A stretch of DNA of 64,000 nt from Opitutaceae bacterium (lineage in GTDB: Bacteria; Verrucomicrobiota; Verrucomicrobiia; Opitutales; Opitutaceae). How positions within the stretch are numbered: position 1 is the stretch's first letter; each line of letters begins with the position of its first letter. The stretch spans positions 682,001 through 746,000 of the forward strand of contig JABTUS010000001.1 in NCBI GenBank assembly GCA_015075305.1, written 5' to 3'. The position numbers were made by a program, and so were the translations under genes. Shown piece after piece: positions 26,451 through 35,809 of this stretch. Below the pieces are notes generated by a model. It saw only the letters and a list, made by a program, of their open reading frames with translations, did no database searches and had not been told where the DNA came from.

Positions 26451-27008
26451 ATGTCCAAGGCCAGCAAGGAACGCACACTGTCCCGAGAAGTCATCGCCAC
26501 CCAGATCCCCAGCGGCGACAAGCAGATCCTGCCCGCAGGCACGCGCCTGTTCATCCACCAGACGCTCGGTGGAAGCTACACTGTGCAAACCGACTTCGGG
26601 CTCTTTCGCATCGATGGCAGGGATGGCGACTCCATTGGCGAGGCGGTTGCCGCCGGCGCGGTTGCCGCAACTCCATTGACCGACGGCGCCCCGGATCCCG
26701 CCGCCGTCTGGGATCAATTGAAGAATGTCTATGACCCGGAAATACCGGTGAACATCGTCGATCTTGGCCTCATCTATTCGATGGACATCGAGAAGATCGA
26801 GGAAGGCCAGGGCGGTTATCGAGTGAGCGTTGCCATGACCCTGACCGCACCCGGCTGCGGCATGGGCCCGGCAATCGCTGAGGATGCAAAGACCAAGGTG
26901 CTGCTCGTCCCCGGCGTCGCCGATGCCGTGGTCAACATCACCTGGGAGCCACCCTGGAACCAGTCCATGATCAGCGAAGAGGGCAAGATGAAGCTCGGCC
27001 TGATCTGA
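26451..27008 (+). CDS. sufT: SufT-like Fe-S maturation protein (DUF59/MIP18 domain)
   Basis: A 185-residue protein. The first 75 residues form the SufT-specific extension (IPSGDKQILPAGTRLFIHQT, then GGSYTVQTDFGLFRID); from about 85 the DUF59 domain follows, with LKNVYDPEIPVNIVDLGLIY, LTAPGCGMGPAIAEDA (holding the conserved cysteine) and ITWEPPWNQSMISEEGK. SufT-type proteins assist in delivering clusters to target enzymes. It closes the fur-sufCBD-sufT run; no sufS, sufE or sufU follows. Confidence 0.92.
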   Translation: MSKASKERTLSREVIATQIPSGDKQILPAGTRLFIHQTLGGSYTVQTDFGLFRIDGRDGDSIGEAVAAGAVAATPLTDGAPDPAAVWDQLKNVYDPEIPVNIVDLGLIYSMDIEKIEEGQGGYRVSVAMTLTAPGCGMGPAIAEDAKTKVLLVPGVADAVVNITWEPPWNQSMISEEGKMKLGLI

Positions 27009-27312
27009 GCTGGCCCTGCTGCCCGCCCCGACCCGGTTTTCGCGGGCGAGACCGCCCAACCCTGGAAATCCGCGGAGTTACGGATTGCCTGAAGGCTGGC
27101 ATGCCTACACCGATGAAGCTGTGTCGCCTGCAGACCCGTCCCCCTGCTCCGCAACGCAACTGCAACCACAAGCTTCAAAGATGATCCCCAGCCGCCCTGC
27201 CGCCACGCCTCTGAACTTGTTGCCCATTGCCGCGCCTGCATCGGTGCTGTCGCGCCAATCATAGCGCAGCCCCTGTGCCGGCATCATCAATCAAAGCTTT
27301 CGATTCACCGAC
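27009..27312. other. Intergenic region between suf operon and glycosyltransferase
   Basis: About 300 bases with no recognisable gene. A short inverted repeat (AATCCG ... CGGATT, around 27067-27087) might contribute to termination of the suf transcript, but there is no T run. No promoter for the downstream gene could be singled out. Confidence 0.4.
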
Positions 27313-30300
27313 GTGAACATCCTGTTCGTCAACTACGGCGACTTCACCACCAACAGCGTCAACCACATCTCAGCTTTCGCACGAAAGCTGACCGAGGCGG
27401 GGCACGCTTGCATCGTCGCCGTGCCTGCGGGAAAGGAAACGCTTTCAGTCGTTCGCGAGCCGGAGTTCGGCGCTGCGACATTCGACGAACTGCTCGAGAA
27501 TCCGGCCCGGTTTCCCGACGGCCGCGCCGCTGACATCGTGCACGCCTGGACGCCGCGCGAAGTCGTTCGCCGTTTTGTCATTGCCTACAAGAGGCGCGTC
27601 CCCTCCCGGCTCGTTGTGCACCTCGAGGACAACGAGGAATACCTGGTTGAATCGTACATGCAGACTCCCATCGGGGAACTGCGTGAATCGCTGGAGTCGG
27701 AGTACACCAAACCACTCGTCTCGGGACTGCCGCATCCGCTGCGCTACCGCACGCTGCTGCGCCTCGCCGACGGCGTTTCTGTCATTGTGGATACGCTGCG
27801 CCAGTTTGTTCCCGTGGGCACGCCTGTCCTGACGCTGCCTCCCGGCGTCGACTTCGCTTTCCATCGTCCCACCCCCCCGAGCGCGGCGCTCAAAACGGAG
27901 CTTGGCCTTGGCACCGAAGAAAAGATCATCGTCTTCACGGGCAGCAACACCTTCGCCAACGAGAGCGAAATCCTCGACCTCTACCTCGCGGTCAAACTGC
28001 TCAACGAACAGGGCACCGCCACGCGGCTCATTCGCACCGGGTTCAACAGCCCGCAATTCATTGAAGCGCTCCCCGCTGGCTGGCAGGACTGGACCATTGA
28101 TCTGGGTTTCATCGAAAAGGCACGCCTGCCCGGATTGCTCGCATTGAGTGATGTCCTGGTGCAACCGGGGCATCCCGGGCGTTTCAACGATTTCCGCCTC
28201 CCGTCAAAACTTCCCGAATACCTGGCTAGCGGTCGGCCGGTCATCACGATCGCATCCAATATCGGACTCGAGCTTCAGGACGGAAAAAACTCCATCCTTC
28301 TCTCGGATGCCACTCCGCAGTCCATCGCCGATGCCTGCAGACGCGTCTTCGAGGATCCGCGGTCCGCGGCGACAATCGGCGCCGGCGGCGTCACCTTCGC
28401 AAGGGAGCGATTCGATCTCACGAAAAACTCCCGGCGCCTCGAGCAGTTCTATGCCGAACTCGCGGCGCGGCCGATAAAGCCTGCGTGGACGGCGGTCACC
28501 GACGGCGGCGATGTCACGCTCCTGGCCCGGAATCTTCAGGATCAGCTCGCTTCGCTGGCGGCACCAGCCACTCCGCTCTGGAGCGACATCATCGCTCTGA
28601 CCGCGGATTTCACCCGGCTCTCGCGCCAGCTCGAGGTGTCGGTTGAACAATCCGAGCAGACCCTGCGCGCAGCCTGCGATCAGTTGGAGCGCGACCGCGA
28701 CGAATGGAAGCGCGGCTGGATGCTGACGGACCAGCATGCCAAAAATGTCGAGGCGACGCTTCACGCGACACAGACGCACGTCGAGAATCTCGAGAAGACC
28801 CACGCTGCGCTGAAGCACGACCACAATCGCGGGAATGCGCATCGCGAACAAACCGAAACCCTGCTGCGTTCCGCGCGCGCCCAGGCGCGGGCATTTGAAG
28901 CCGCGCTGGTCAATTCTGAAAAGCGTCTCAGCGAGAGTGCAGTCGAGCTGACGCAGCTGAAAGAGCGCGTGGAAGCCACGGAGAATCACGCCAGGAACCT
29001 CGAGAACGCCCTCGCCCTGACCCGCGAGCATCTGGCCCAGAATGACCAGTGGAGGCAGCGGATCGAAGCGGAACTCACATCCGCGCACGGCAGGATCGTC
29101 GCACTCGACGGATCGCTGGCCAGGACCAGCTACGAGCTGACGCAGACGCGCGCTCGGGCGCTCGCGCTGGGGGAGCGCTCTCGAAGCGAGATCGCCCAGC
29201 TCAGGGAGTCCATCCAGCGCGGCGCGGACCTGGTTGCGCAGCGCGAGGCGAAGATCCGCGCCATGCAGTCGTCTTTCTCCTGGCGTGCCACCGCGCCATT
29301 GCGCGCGCTGCGGCGACTGGTCGTCGATCCCCTCCGGAAACGGAAACCGAAGCACCCCGCCGCTGCGGCTGCCGCCATCCCCGACAGCACGCTCGCCTTC
29401 AACCCGGGTGACTTCACCGAGCCCATCACATCGTTTCATTTCAGCGTCGATTATCCCCAGGCCTGGAGTTTCTCGATCAGCAGGATCGTCGTGCGCGGAT
29501 GGTGCCTCACCCGCCAGCCAGTTCCGCTCAAGAAGGTGCGCGCAAGGATCGGCAGCCGTGTGCATGAGGGCGTCTATGGACTCAAGCGCATGGATGTCCT
29601 CGCGGCGATGCGCGATCTCCCCCAGGCGGAATACTGCGGATTCAAGATCGATGTGGCACTGGAGGAAGCCGACCAGGAAATCGTGCTCGAAGTGGCCGAC
29701 GAGCATGGCGCCTGGCACCGCTTCTTTTCAACGGAGCTGAAGGTTGGCCCCCAGCATGGCCAGCCGGAGTTGACGAGTTACGAGCGGTGGGCCGCGACCT
29801 ACGACACGCACACGCGCGAATCGCTGGAGGGATTGCGCAGGCATGTCGATTCCCTCGCCGCCCGGCCGCTCATTTCGATCGTCATGCCGGTCTACCACCA
29901 GAAGCCCGAGGACGAAAAGTGGCTCCGCCAGGCAATCGGGAGCGTGATCAACCAGGCGTATCCACACTGGGAACTCTGCATCGCGGACGATGCCTCGCCG
30001 GCTGCACACGTTAAGCCGCTGCTCGAAGCGTTTTCGAGAAACGATCCCAGGATCAGAACGGTTTTTCGCTCGCAAAATGGCCACATTTCAGCGGCCTCAA
30101 ACTCCGCCCTGGAGATCGCCACCGGGGAATTTGTCGCGCTGCTTGATCACGACGACGAGCTTGCGCCGCATGCACTCTATGAAGTGGCCGCCCTGCTGTC
30201 GGCGCGACCCGACACCGATCTGGTTTACAGTGATGAAGACAAGATCGATGAGGAAGGCCGCCGGCATGAACCGTATTTCAAGCCCGACTTCCTCCCCGAT

Positions 30301-31488
30301 CTCTTCGTCGGTCAGAACTACCTTTCACACCTCTCCGTGTACCGGACGGACATCGTGCGGGCAGTCGGCGGATTCCGAGCCGGCTACGAGGGAAGCCAGG
30401 ACTGGGACCTCGCCCTTCGCGTCACCGAACGCAGCTCCCCGGGCCGCATCCGGCATATTCCCAAGGTGCTCTACCACTGGCGCGCCATTCCGGGTTCAAC
30501 CGCCATGCTGCTGAGCGAGAAGAATTACCCGATTGAGGCCGCGCGCCGTGCCCTGGCCGACCATTTCTCCCGCATCGGTGAATCAGTCGAGCTGAGTCCC
30601 GTTCCCGGCGACCACTGGCGCGCGAAGCGGACAATTCCAGACCCCGCTCCGCTCGTCTCGCTCATCATCCCGTCGCGCAACAGCCTCAAGCTCCTGTCGC
30701 GCTGCGTCGACACGATCCTCGCCAAAACCGATTATCCGAACTTCGAAATCCTGATCGTCGACAACGGATCTGACGATTCCGATACCCTGGCCTATCTCCG
30801 AAAAATCGCCCGCGAAAACGTGTCGGTGCTCCGCTACGACACACCCTTCAACTACTCCGCGATCAACAACCATGGAGTGAAGCACGCGCGCGGTGAAATC
30901 ATCGGCCTGCTCAACAACGATCTTGAGGTCATCCACGGCGACTGGCTGCGGGAGATGGTCAGCCAGGTCGTTCGCCCCGCGATCGGATGTGTCGGCGCCA
31001 TGCTCTACTACCCCAACGAGACAATCCAGCACGCCGGGGTGATTGTGGGACTCGGTGGCGTGGCCGGCCACGGTTTCCGCGATTATCCGCGCGGCACTGA
31101 AGGTCGTTTCAATCGTGCACGCCTGGTGCAGAATTACAGTTCAGTCACCGCCGCGTGCCTGCTCGTGCGCCGGTCCGTCTTCGAACAGGTCGGAGGTCTG
31201 GACGAAGGCCTGGCCGTTGCGTTCAACGACATCGACTTCTGCCTGAATGTGCAGGCGGCGGGTTACCGCAACCTTTGGACGCCATTCGCCGAACTCTACC
31301 ACCATGAGAGCGCAAGCCGCGGCGCCGAGGACACGCCTGAAAAGCACGAGCGTTTCCGTCGCGAAGTGGAAACCATGCTCCAGCGGTGGAAGGCGCAGAT
31401 CGAGCACGATCCGGCCTACAATCCCAACCTGACGCTGGAGCTCACCGACTTCTCGCTGGCGGCGCCGCCGAGAAACTGGGCTCCCTGA
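27313..31488 (+). CDS. Giant three-domain glycosyltransferase (GT4 - coiled coil - GT2 - GT2)
   Basis: A 1391-residue protein from a GTG start. Residues 1-390 form a GT4-type enzyme (VHAWTPREVVRRF, the donor region LPEYLASGRPVITIASN). About 425-650 is a long coiled coil, rich in E, R, Q and L heptads. About 700-800 is a small beta-rich domain. Two GT2 domains follow: one from about 854 (ISIVMPVYHQKPEDEKWLRQ, CIADDASP, LLDHDDELAPHAL) and one from about 1113 (VSLIIPSRNSLKLLSRC, LIVDNGSDDSDT, LLNNDLEVI, NDIDFCLNVQAAGYRNLW). No membrane helix is seen. It likely builds a surface polysaccharide or O-antigen-like chain at the cytoplasmic face, with the coil setting the distance between active sites. 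Roles of the separate domains are inference. Confidence 0.9.
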   Translation: MNILFVNYGDFTTNSVNHISAFARKLTEAGHACIVAVPAGKETLSVVREPEFGAATFDELLENPARFPDGRAADIVHAWTPREVVRRFVIAYKRRVPSRLVVHLEDNEEYLVESYMQTPIGELRESLESEYTKPLVSGLPHPLRYRTLLRLADGVSVIVDTLRQFVPVGTPVLTLPPGVDFAFHRPTPPSAALKTELGLGTEEKIIVFTGSNTFANESEILDLYLAVKLLNEQGTATRLIRTGFNSPQFIEALPAGWQDWTIDLGFIEKARLPGLLALSDVLVQPGHPGRFNDFRLPSKLPEYLASGRPVITIASNIGLELQDGKNSILLSDATPQSIADACRRVFEDPRSAATIGAGGVTFARERFDLTKNSRRLEQFYAELAARPIKPAWTAVTDGGDVTLLARNLQDQLASLAAPATPLWSDIIALTADFTRLSRQLEVSVEQSEQTLRAACDQLERDRDEWKRGWMLTDQHAKNVEATLHATQTHVENLEKTHAALKHDHNRGNAHREQTETLLRSARAQARAFEAALVNSEKRLSESAVELTQLKERVEATENHARNLENALALTREHLAQNDQWRQRIEAELTSAHGRIVALDGSLARTSYELTQTRARALALGERSRSEIAQLRESIQRGADLVAQREAKIRAMQSSFSWRATAPLRALRRLVVDPLRKRKPKHPAAAAAAIPDSTLAFNPGDFTEPITSFHFSVDYPQAWSFSISRIVVRGWCLTRQPVPLKKVRARIGSRVHEGVYGLKRMDVLAAMRDLPQAEYCGFKIDVALEEADQEIVLEVADEHGAWHRFFSTELKVGPQHGQPELTSYERWAATYDTHTRESLEGLRRHVDSLAARPLISIVMPVYHQKPEDEKWLRQAIGSVINQAYPHWELCIADDASPAAHVKPLLEAFSRNDPRIRTVFRSQNGHISAASNSALEIATGEFVALLDHDDELAPHALYEVAALLSARPDTDLVYSDEDKIDEEGRRHEPYFKPDFLPDLFVGQNYLSHLSVYRTDIVRAVGGFRAGYEGSQDWDLALRVTERSSPGRIRHIPKVLYHWRAIPGSTAMLLSEKNYPIEAARRALADHFSRIGESVELSPVPGDHWRAKRTIPDPAPLVSLIIPSRNSLKLLSRCVDTILAKTDYPNFEILIVDNGSDDSDTLAYLRKIARENVSVLRYDTPFNYSAINNHGVKHARGEIIGLLNNDLEVIHGDWLREMVSQVVRPAIGCVGAMLYYPNETIQHAGVIVGLGGVAGHGFRDYPRGTEGRFNRARLVQNYSSVTAACLLVRRSVFEQVGGLDEGLAVAFNDIDFCLNVQAAGYRNLWTPFAELYHHESASRGAEDTPEKHERFRREVETMLQRWKAQIEHDPAYNPNLTLELTDFSLAAPPRNWAP

Positions 31489-31506
31489 GAGAAGCCCCGA
31501 CCGCGC

Positions 31507-32070
31507 TCAGATCCGGTTGTCCTTGATGTAGGGATCCTCGAGCAGGGCGTCGATGCCCCGGGCAGCGATGAACTCCTTGAGCACGGGATCGTCTCCATGG
31601 CGCTTCTTGGCGTTCTCCAGGAGAGCGCGCGCATCCTTCTCGCGATCAAGCAGAAGAAGGATGTGGAATTGGGGAATGAGGTTCACGATGTTTTTCGACT
31701 TGTCGTAGCGATCCTCATGTATCGCCAGCGCCTTCCTGTAGCTCGCCTTGGCATCGCTCGAATTGTTCAGCCGTTTCTGGGTCGCCCCAAGATCAACCCA
31801 CCACTCCGGAATGTCACTGCGCAGCTTGGTCGCCTTGGTCAGCGACTCGACAGCCCGGGGATAGTCCTTCATCTGCAGGGCAAACGCCGCGTCCTCCACC
31901 AGGCCCTGGGCTTCGGCCGCCACGGCACGGGAGACCTCTTTCGGCTGTGGCATGGAGCTTCCGGCAGCCTCAGTCTCTTTGCTGCACGCGGTGGCACCCA
32001 TCAGCATGACGAGTGCAACACCAAGGGCGCGGAATACGCTGCGACAGTGTTCAATCAGGAAAGGTTTCAT
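31507..32070 (-). CDS. TPR-repeat lipoprotein
   Basis: A 187-residue exported protein. The N-terminus has a hydrophobic segment and a lipobox-like end (MLMGATACSK), so it is probably anchored in a membrane through cysteine 29. From about 50 there are at least two tetratricopeptide repeats (AAFALQMKDYPRAVESLTKA; PEWWVDLGATQKRLNNSSDA; YRKALAIH), which mediate protein contacts. It ends 19 bases from the stop of the convergent glycosyltransferase. The ATG at 32070 is used; the open frame continues upstream, but that part looks like a dispersed repeat, not protein. Confidence 0.8.
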   Translation of the reverse strand: MKPFLIEHCRSVFRALGVALVMLMGATACSKETEAAGSSMPQPKEVSRAVAAEAQGLVEDAAFALQMKDYPRAVESLTKATKLRSDIPEWWVDLGATQKRLNNSSDAKASYRKALAIHEDRYDKSKNIVNLIPQFHILLLLDREKDARALLENAKKRHGDDPVLKEFIAARGIDALLEDPYIKDNRI

Positions 32071-32580
32071 GGAAACCTCCCAGACTAGAGGGCTGGTTCG
32101 AGTTTTGGAAAGCTTCAAAAAGAGCCTGTTCAAAACGTGCTGCACCACGAATCGCGCAATCCACGCACCCACCCTCCGTTGGAGGGGCGCGCATCGTCGT
32201 GCCCAGGGGACGTATGTCGCAAAACACCGCCAGTTCAACGCCCCCTCGGCAACGCACAATTTGATTTTCAAGTTGTACGAAAATGCCTCAGCCCCAAAGG
32301 GGAGAAACAACCCCAGGCCATGGCAACGCCATGGGTCAAACATGCAGCCAGGATCCGGAGTCCTGAAAGGGCGCCCCAAGGCCCGACCGCATCGCAAACC
32401 TCAACTCTCCCCTCATTCGACCAACGGACATCTCGGCGACTCCAAACAATTGGCAAAGCACGCCTGTAACTCTTGTCGGGAATTCCCGTAGAACGCGGTG
32501 ACTGGAATCCACGCTTTCGTCTCACCCCTCGCTTGGCAACGACCCGTCCCTCCTCCCGCCCTTTCCCGCTCACTCTTCCC
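32071..32580. other. 510-base intergenic region with structured repeats
   Basis: No gene is visible. It contains three compact hairpins: CCCTCC-GTT-GGAGGG (32172-32186), CCCC-AAA-GGGG (32292-32302) and CCATGGC-AAC-GCCATGG (32318-32334). It must also hold the divergent promoters for the TPR lipoprotein and the Ig/RCC1 protein; none could be assigned. Confidence 0.55.
32172..32345. repeat. Candidate dispersed intergenic repeat with hairpins
   Basis: The pattern of a GTTGGAGGG hairpin followed by a CCCCAAAGGGG hairpin and then a hairpin ending GCCATGGGT resembles small intergenic repeats I remember from Verrucomicrobiota and related phyla. Frames crossing it read the artefact-like string AMATPWVKH, typical of over-called ORFs on such repeats. 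Only one copy is present in this window, so the repeat nature rests on memory. Confidence 0.35.
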
Positions 32581-34872
32581 ATGAAACCAATCCGTTTGAT
32601 CATCGTATTGCTCCTTGCGACAGCGGGGGTCGCCCGTTCCGCCCTGGCTCAGGGTCTTCCGAAAATCAAGGCGTTCTCCCAAAGTCGCAACGTTGTCCTG
32701 ACCGGTGGCGAGATGTCACTCAACGTCCTGGCCGAAGGACAAGGACCCCTGCACTATCAATGGGAACACAATGGCAGGAAAATACCCGGCGCCACCCTGC
32801 CCACACTGACAATCGCGGCTGCGAAGGCGGAGATCGATACCGGCTGGTACCGGGCAACCGTCTCCAACCCCTACGGCTCGGTGTTGAGCAAGGTCGCTTT
32901 TGTCAATGTGACGGTCACCCACCCGCAATTCACGATTCTGCCGGAAAATTCGCCCATCAAACTTCGCCTCCCGCCCGATCTAGCCGCAGTCACCGCGATT
33001 GCCGTGGGTGAAAAACATGCCCTGGCTCTTCTGCCGGATGGCATCGTGCGGGCTTGGGGCATGAACGACATAGGACAACTGAATGTTCCTGCAGGGTTGG
33101 ACAACGTCGTGGCGGTGGCCGCGTGCAACCAGACATCCTTTGCCCTGCGGTCGGACGGAACCGTCGTGGGCTGGACTGTCGGCTGGGACAGATTGCCCAT
33201 TCCAACGAATTCGTCGAACGTGGTGCAACTCTCCGCCGGTCAGGCGCATCTTCTGCTTCTCACTTCGGAGAATCGCGTGCTCGCCTGGGGCTGGAATGGA
33301 GTGGGACAAACTGAAATCCCCAAAGACATGGGCAAGGTCATCGGCGTCGGAGCAAGTTACAACACCTCCTTCACATGGACCGAGGCCGGAAAGGTCTACG
33401 GGTGGGGAGACAACGTGTTTGCCCAGATTTCCGACGCCATGCGATCGATCCCCGAAGGCAGGCAATTGATTTCGATCGGCGGTGGTGAGGACTTCTGTCT
33501 GGGCCTGCTCGACAATGGTCAGGTTGTCGGCTGGGGACGCGGTTACTCCCATGCAGAACGGCATCCTTTGAAACCCGAGGAAAAAGCGATAGCCATAAAG
33601 GCAGGGCTGTGGAGTGGAGTCGCGTTGCTGGAGGATGAGACCGCCGTCGTGTGGGGGCAGGTGGACAAGCAGGTGATTGATCCCATGAAAACACGCATCG
33701 CGGATGCGCATCTGATCGATAACAGCGACGACACCATTGTCATTGTCACAGCCGACCCATCCAACGCCCCCTTCCCGCTTCACGCCGGATTCAGCGCGGA
33801 TCCGCTTTCTCAAATCGTTCCCGCGCACTCCCGGGTCAAACTGACGGTCGGGCCGGGTGCCTCAGCTCAAAGCTACCAGTGGATGAAAAACGGACTACCG
33901 ATCTCTGGAGCAAACTCAGCCTCACTTTCCGTTTCGATGGAATCTTCCGACGACGAAGGCATCTTCCGCTGCGTGGTGGGCAGCGGCAAGGATGCAATCA
34001 CGAGCCATGAGGCAGTGGTTCGATTGACGGAACCTGAACCTCCCAGCCGCCTGACAAACTTTTCAGTCCGTGGTCGTTTGGGCAGTGATTCGGAGACCCT
34101 CAACCTCGGGCTGGCTCTGGCAGGAGATTCAACCGGTGCCGGAGGCAAACAACTGCTTGTGCGGGCCGTGGGCCCCTCACTCAGCCAGTTCGGTCTGACG
34201 CAGGTAGCGGGTGATCCTGCAGTGGAATTGATCTCCGCGGGAAAACTCCTGGCCGGCAACGATGACTGGAAGAGCGACGCCGGTCCTCCCAATTTCTGGA
34301 GAGCGCTGGGCGCATTCGATCTCCTGCCTGGATCCAAGGATGCGCTTGTATTCGGGGACTATGGCGGAGTTGGAACGTACTCGGTTGTGATCAGAAACCG
34401 CGGCTCGGCAGGCGGAATTGGGTTGGGAGAAGTCTACTTGGCAAACTCATCGGGCCAGCCGCAAAGCCAGCTCCCGCGCATGATCAATCTCTCCGCCCGC
34501 GGACTCGCTGGACGCGGTGAAAATCAGATCATCGTCGGATTCGTCATCGCTGGCACGCTCTCAAAAAACATCCTGGTCACGGGGATCGGGAGTCCACTTG
34601 CGCAGTATGGAATCGCGAACCCGTTAACAGACCCGCACATCGTGATTTTCAAGGGCGGCTATCAGGTATTGGCCGAGAGCGACAACTGGTCGACCGAATC
34701 GGACCGTGCCATACTCGGACAACTCTTGCCGTCCGTGGGGTCACTGGCTGCGGTCGGCGAAAAGAATGCAGCCTTGGCGATCACCCTTCCTCCCGGAGCC
34801 TACACCGTGCTGTTGAACGGGGTCGGAGATGGAACCGGGGTGGGTCTTGTTGAAGTTTTCGAGATTCCCTGA
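32581..34872 (+). CDS. Secreted Ig / RCC1-repeat surface protein
   Basis: A 763-residue exported protein. Signal peptide to about residue 23. Next an immunoglobulin-like domain (LHYQWEHNGRKIPGATLPTL, ending DTGWYRATVSNPYGSV). About 130-400 has RCC1-like beta-propeller repeats (ALLPDGIVRAWGMNDIGQL, RVLAWGWNGVGQTEIP, KVYGWGDNVFAQI). A second Ig-like domain lies near 415-485 (YQWMKNGLPISGANSASL). Two tandem modules of about 140 residues follow, opening RLTNFSVRG (about 489) and RMINLSARG (about 632) and repeating LLVRAVGPSL/ILVTGIGSPL and NDDWKSD/SDNWSTE. It probably binds partners or matrix at the surface; catalysis is not expected. Confidence 0.88.
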   Translation: MKPIRLIIVLLLATAGVARSALAQGLPKIKAFSQSRNVVLTGGEMSLNVLAEGQGPLHYQWEHNGRKIPGATLPTLTIAAAKAEIDTGWYRATVSNPYGSVLSKVAFVNVTVTHPQFTILPENSPIKLRLPPDLAAVTAIAVGEKHALALLPDGIVRAWGMNDIGQLNVPAGLDNVVAVAACNQTSFALRSDGTVVGWTVGWDRLPIPTNSSNVVQLSAGQAHLLLLTSENRVLAWGWNGVGQTEIPKDMGKVIGVGASYNTSFTWTEAGKVYGWGDNVFAQISDAMRSIPEGRQLISIGGGEDFCLGLLDNGQVVGWGRGYSHAERHPLKPEEKAIAIKAGLWSGVALLEDETAVVWGQVDKQVIDPMKTRIADAHLIDNSDDTIVIVTADPSNAPFPLHAGFSADPLSQIVPAHSRVKLTVGPGASAQSYQWMKNGLPISGANSASLSVSMESSDDEGIFRCVVGSGKDAITSHEAVVRLTEPEPPSRLTNFSVRGRLGSDSETLNLGLALAGDSTGAGGKQLLVRAVGPSLSQFGLTQVAGDPAVELISAGKLLAGNDDWKSDAGPPNFWRALGAFDLLPGSKDALVFGDYGGVGTYSVVIRNRGSAGGIGLGEVYLANSSGQPQSQLPRMINLSARGLAGRGENQIIVGFVIAGTLSKNILVTGIGSPLAQYGIANPLTDPHIVIFKGGYQVLAESDNWSTESDRAILGQLLPSVGSLAAVGEKNAALAITLPPGAYTVLLNGVGDGTGVGLVEVFEIP

Positions 34873-34926
34873 ACGAAGTCCGAAACTCAACTGAACGTAC
34901 GCACCATGCCGGAGCCATCCGCGAAC

Positions 34927-34967
34927 CAATGATTTTCAGACGAAACTCCCGGTTTCGAAAATCATTG
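34927..34967. terminator. Hairpin between the Ig/RCC1 gene and the sigma pseudogene
   Basis: Perfect 11-base arms, CAATGATTTTC (34927-34937) and GAAAATCATTG (34957-34967), with an inner GAAAC/GTTTC stem after a four-base bulge. It starts 55 bases after the upstream stop and fits a terminator or a processed-mRNA end, though no T tract follows on the plus strand. Confidence 0.45.
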
Positions 34968-35000
34968 AACGGCAAACCTGTCGCGACTAAGCCTTGCGCC

Positions 35001-35700
35001 ATGTCCGCGCCGGATCCCCCCGCTGACAGCCAGGCGCCGCGCTCGTCGCAGTTTCCGAGCACGCATTGGTCGGTCGTGCTGCAGGCGGGACTTGACGATA
35101 CGGACGAAGCCGACTCCGCCTTGGATTCGCTCTGTCGACTGTATTGATTTCCCCTCTACAGTTATGTCCGGCGAACGGGGCGGACTCATCATGAAGCCGA
35201 GGATCTGGTCCAAGCTTTCTTCACGCACCTGATCGCCACCGCCGCTCTGGCGCGGGCCTGTCCCACGCGCGGGCGTTTCCGCACCTTTCTGCTCACGGCC
35301 TTGCGAAACTTCCTCACCACCGAGTGGCATCGGGCCAACGCCATCCGCCGCGGCGGCGGAACGCGGCAGGTGCCAATCCCGTCCTGCGGCGGCGACAGTC
35401 GATTCTCCCGGGAAGTCGTCGATGCAAGCCTGACACCCGAGCAATCATACGACCGTCAATGGGCCCTGGAAATGATCGAGCACGTGGTGGCGGACCTCCG
35501 CGCCGAGTACGAGTCCAGCGGTCGAGGCGGGCTCTACCATTCCCTTGCTCCACTCGTGTGGGGCGGAGGTCCCAGCCTTCCGGTATCGACCCAGGCCGCT
35601 TCGCTCCGACTTTCAGAGTCCGCGTTCAAGGTCGCCCTCCTTTGGTCGAATCCACGGACGTCACTGCCGCGGGAGCAGCGCAGACTCCTCCGGGGGCCCG
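35001..35700 (+). pseudogene. RNA polymerase sigma factor (ECF-type) with in-frame stop
   Basis: The frame reads SSQFPSTHWSVVLQAGLDD and DSLCRLY, then TGA at 35145-35147, then continues in the same frame with FPLYSYVRRTG, HEAEDLVQAFFTHLI and RGRFRTFLLTALRNFLTTEWH, the region 2 helices of an ECF sigma factor. In relatives the stop position is tryptophan (CR-x-YW-x-PLYxYVRR), so TGG has become TGA. The region 4 helix is still recognisable as ASLRLSESAFKVAL, but the sequence after it (about 35645) no longer matches. Both the stop and the lost C-terminus make it a pseudogene. Confidence 0.78.
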
Positions 35701-35809
35701 CGCCCACATTCAGCCGCGGCCGCCATTTCCCGCCAGTCGTTGGCCTGCAATTTTCATTAATTTTCAGAATGATTCTTGCAGCGGAACCCATAGGATGGAT
35801 TTTTGACCT

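Noticed and set aside
31507-32397. Longer version of the TPR lipoprotein starting at 32397
   Set aside because: The extra 109 codons run through the hairpin repeat region and would hide the signal peptide.
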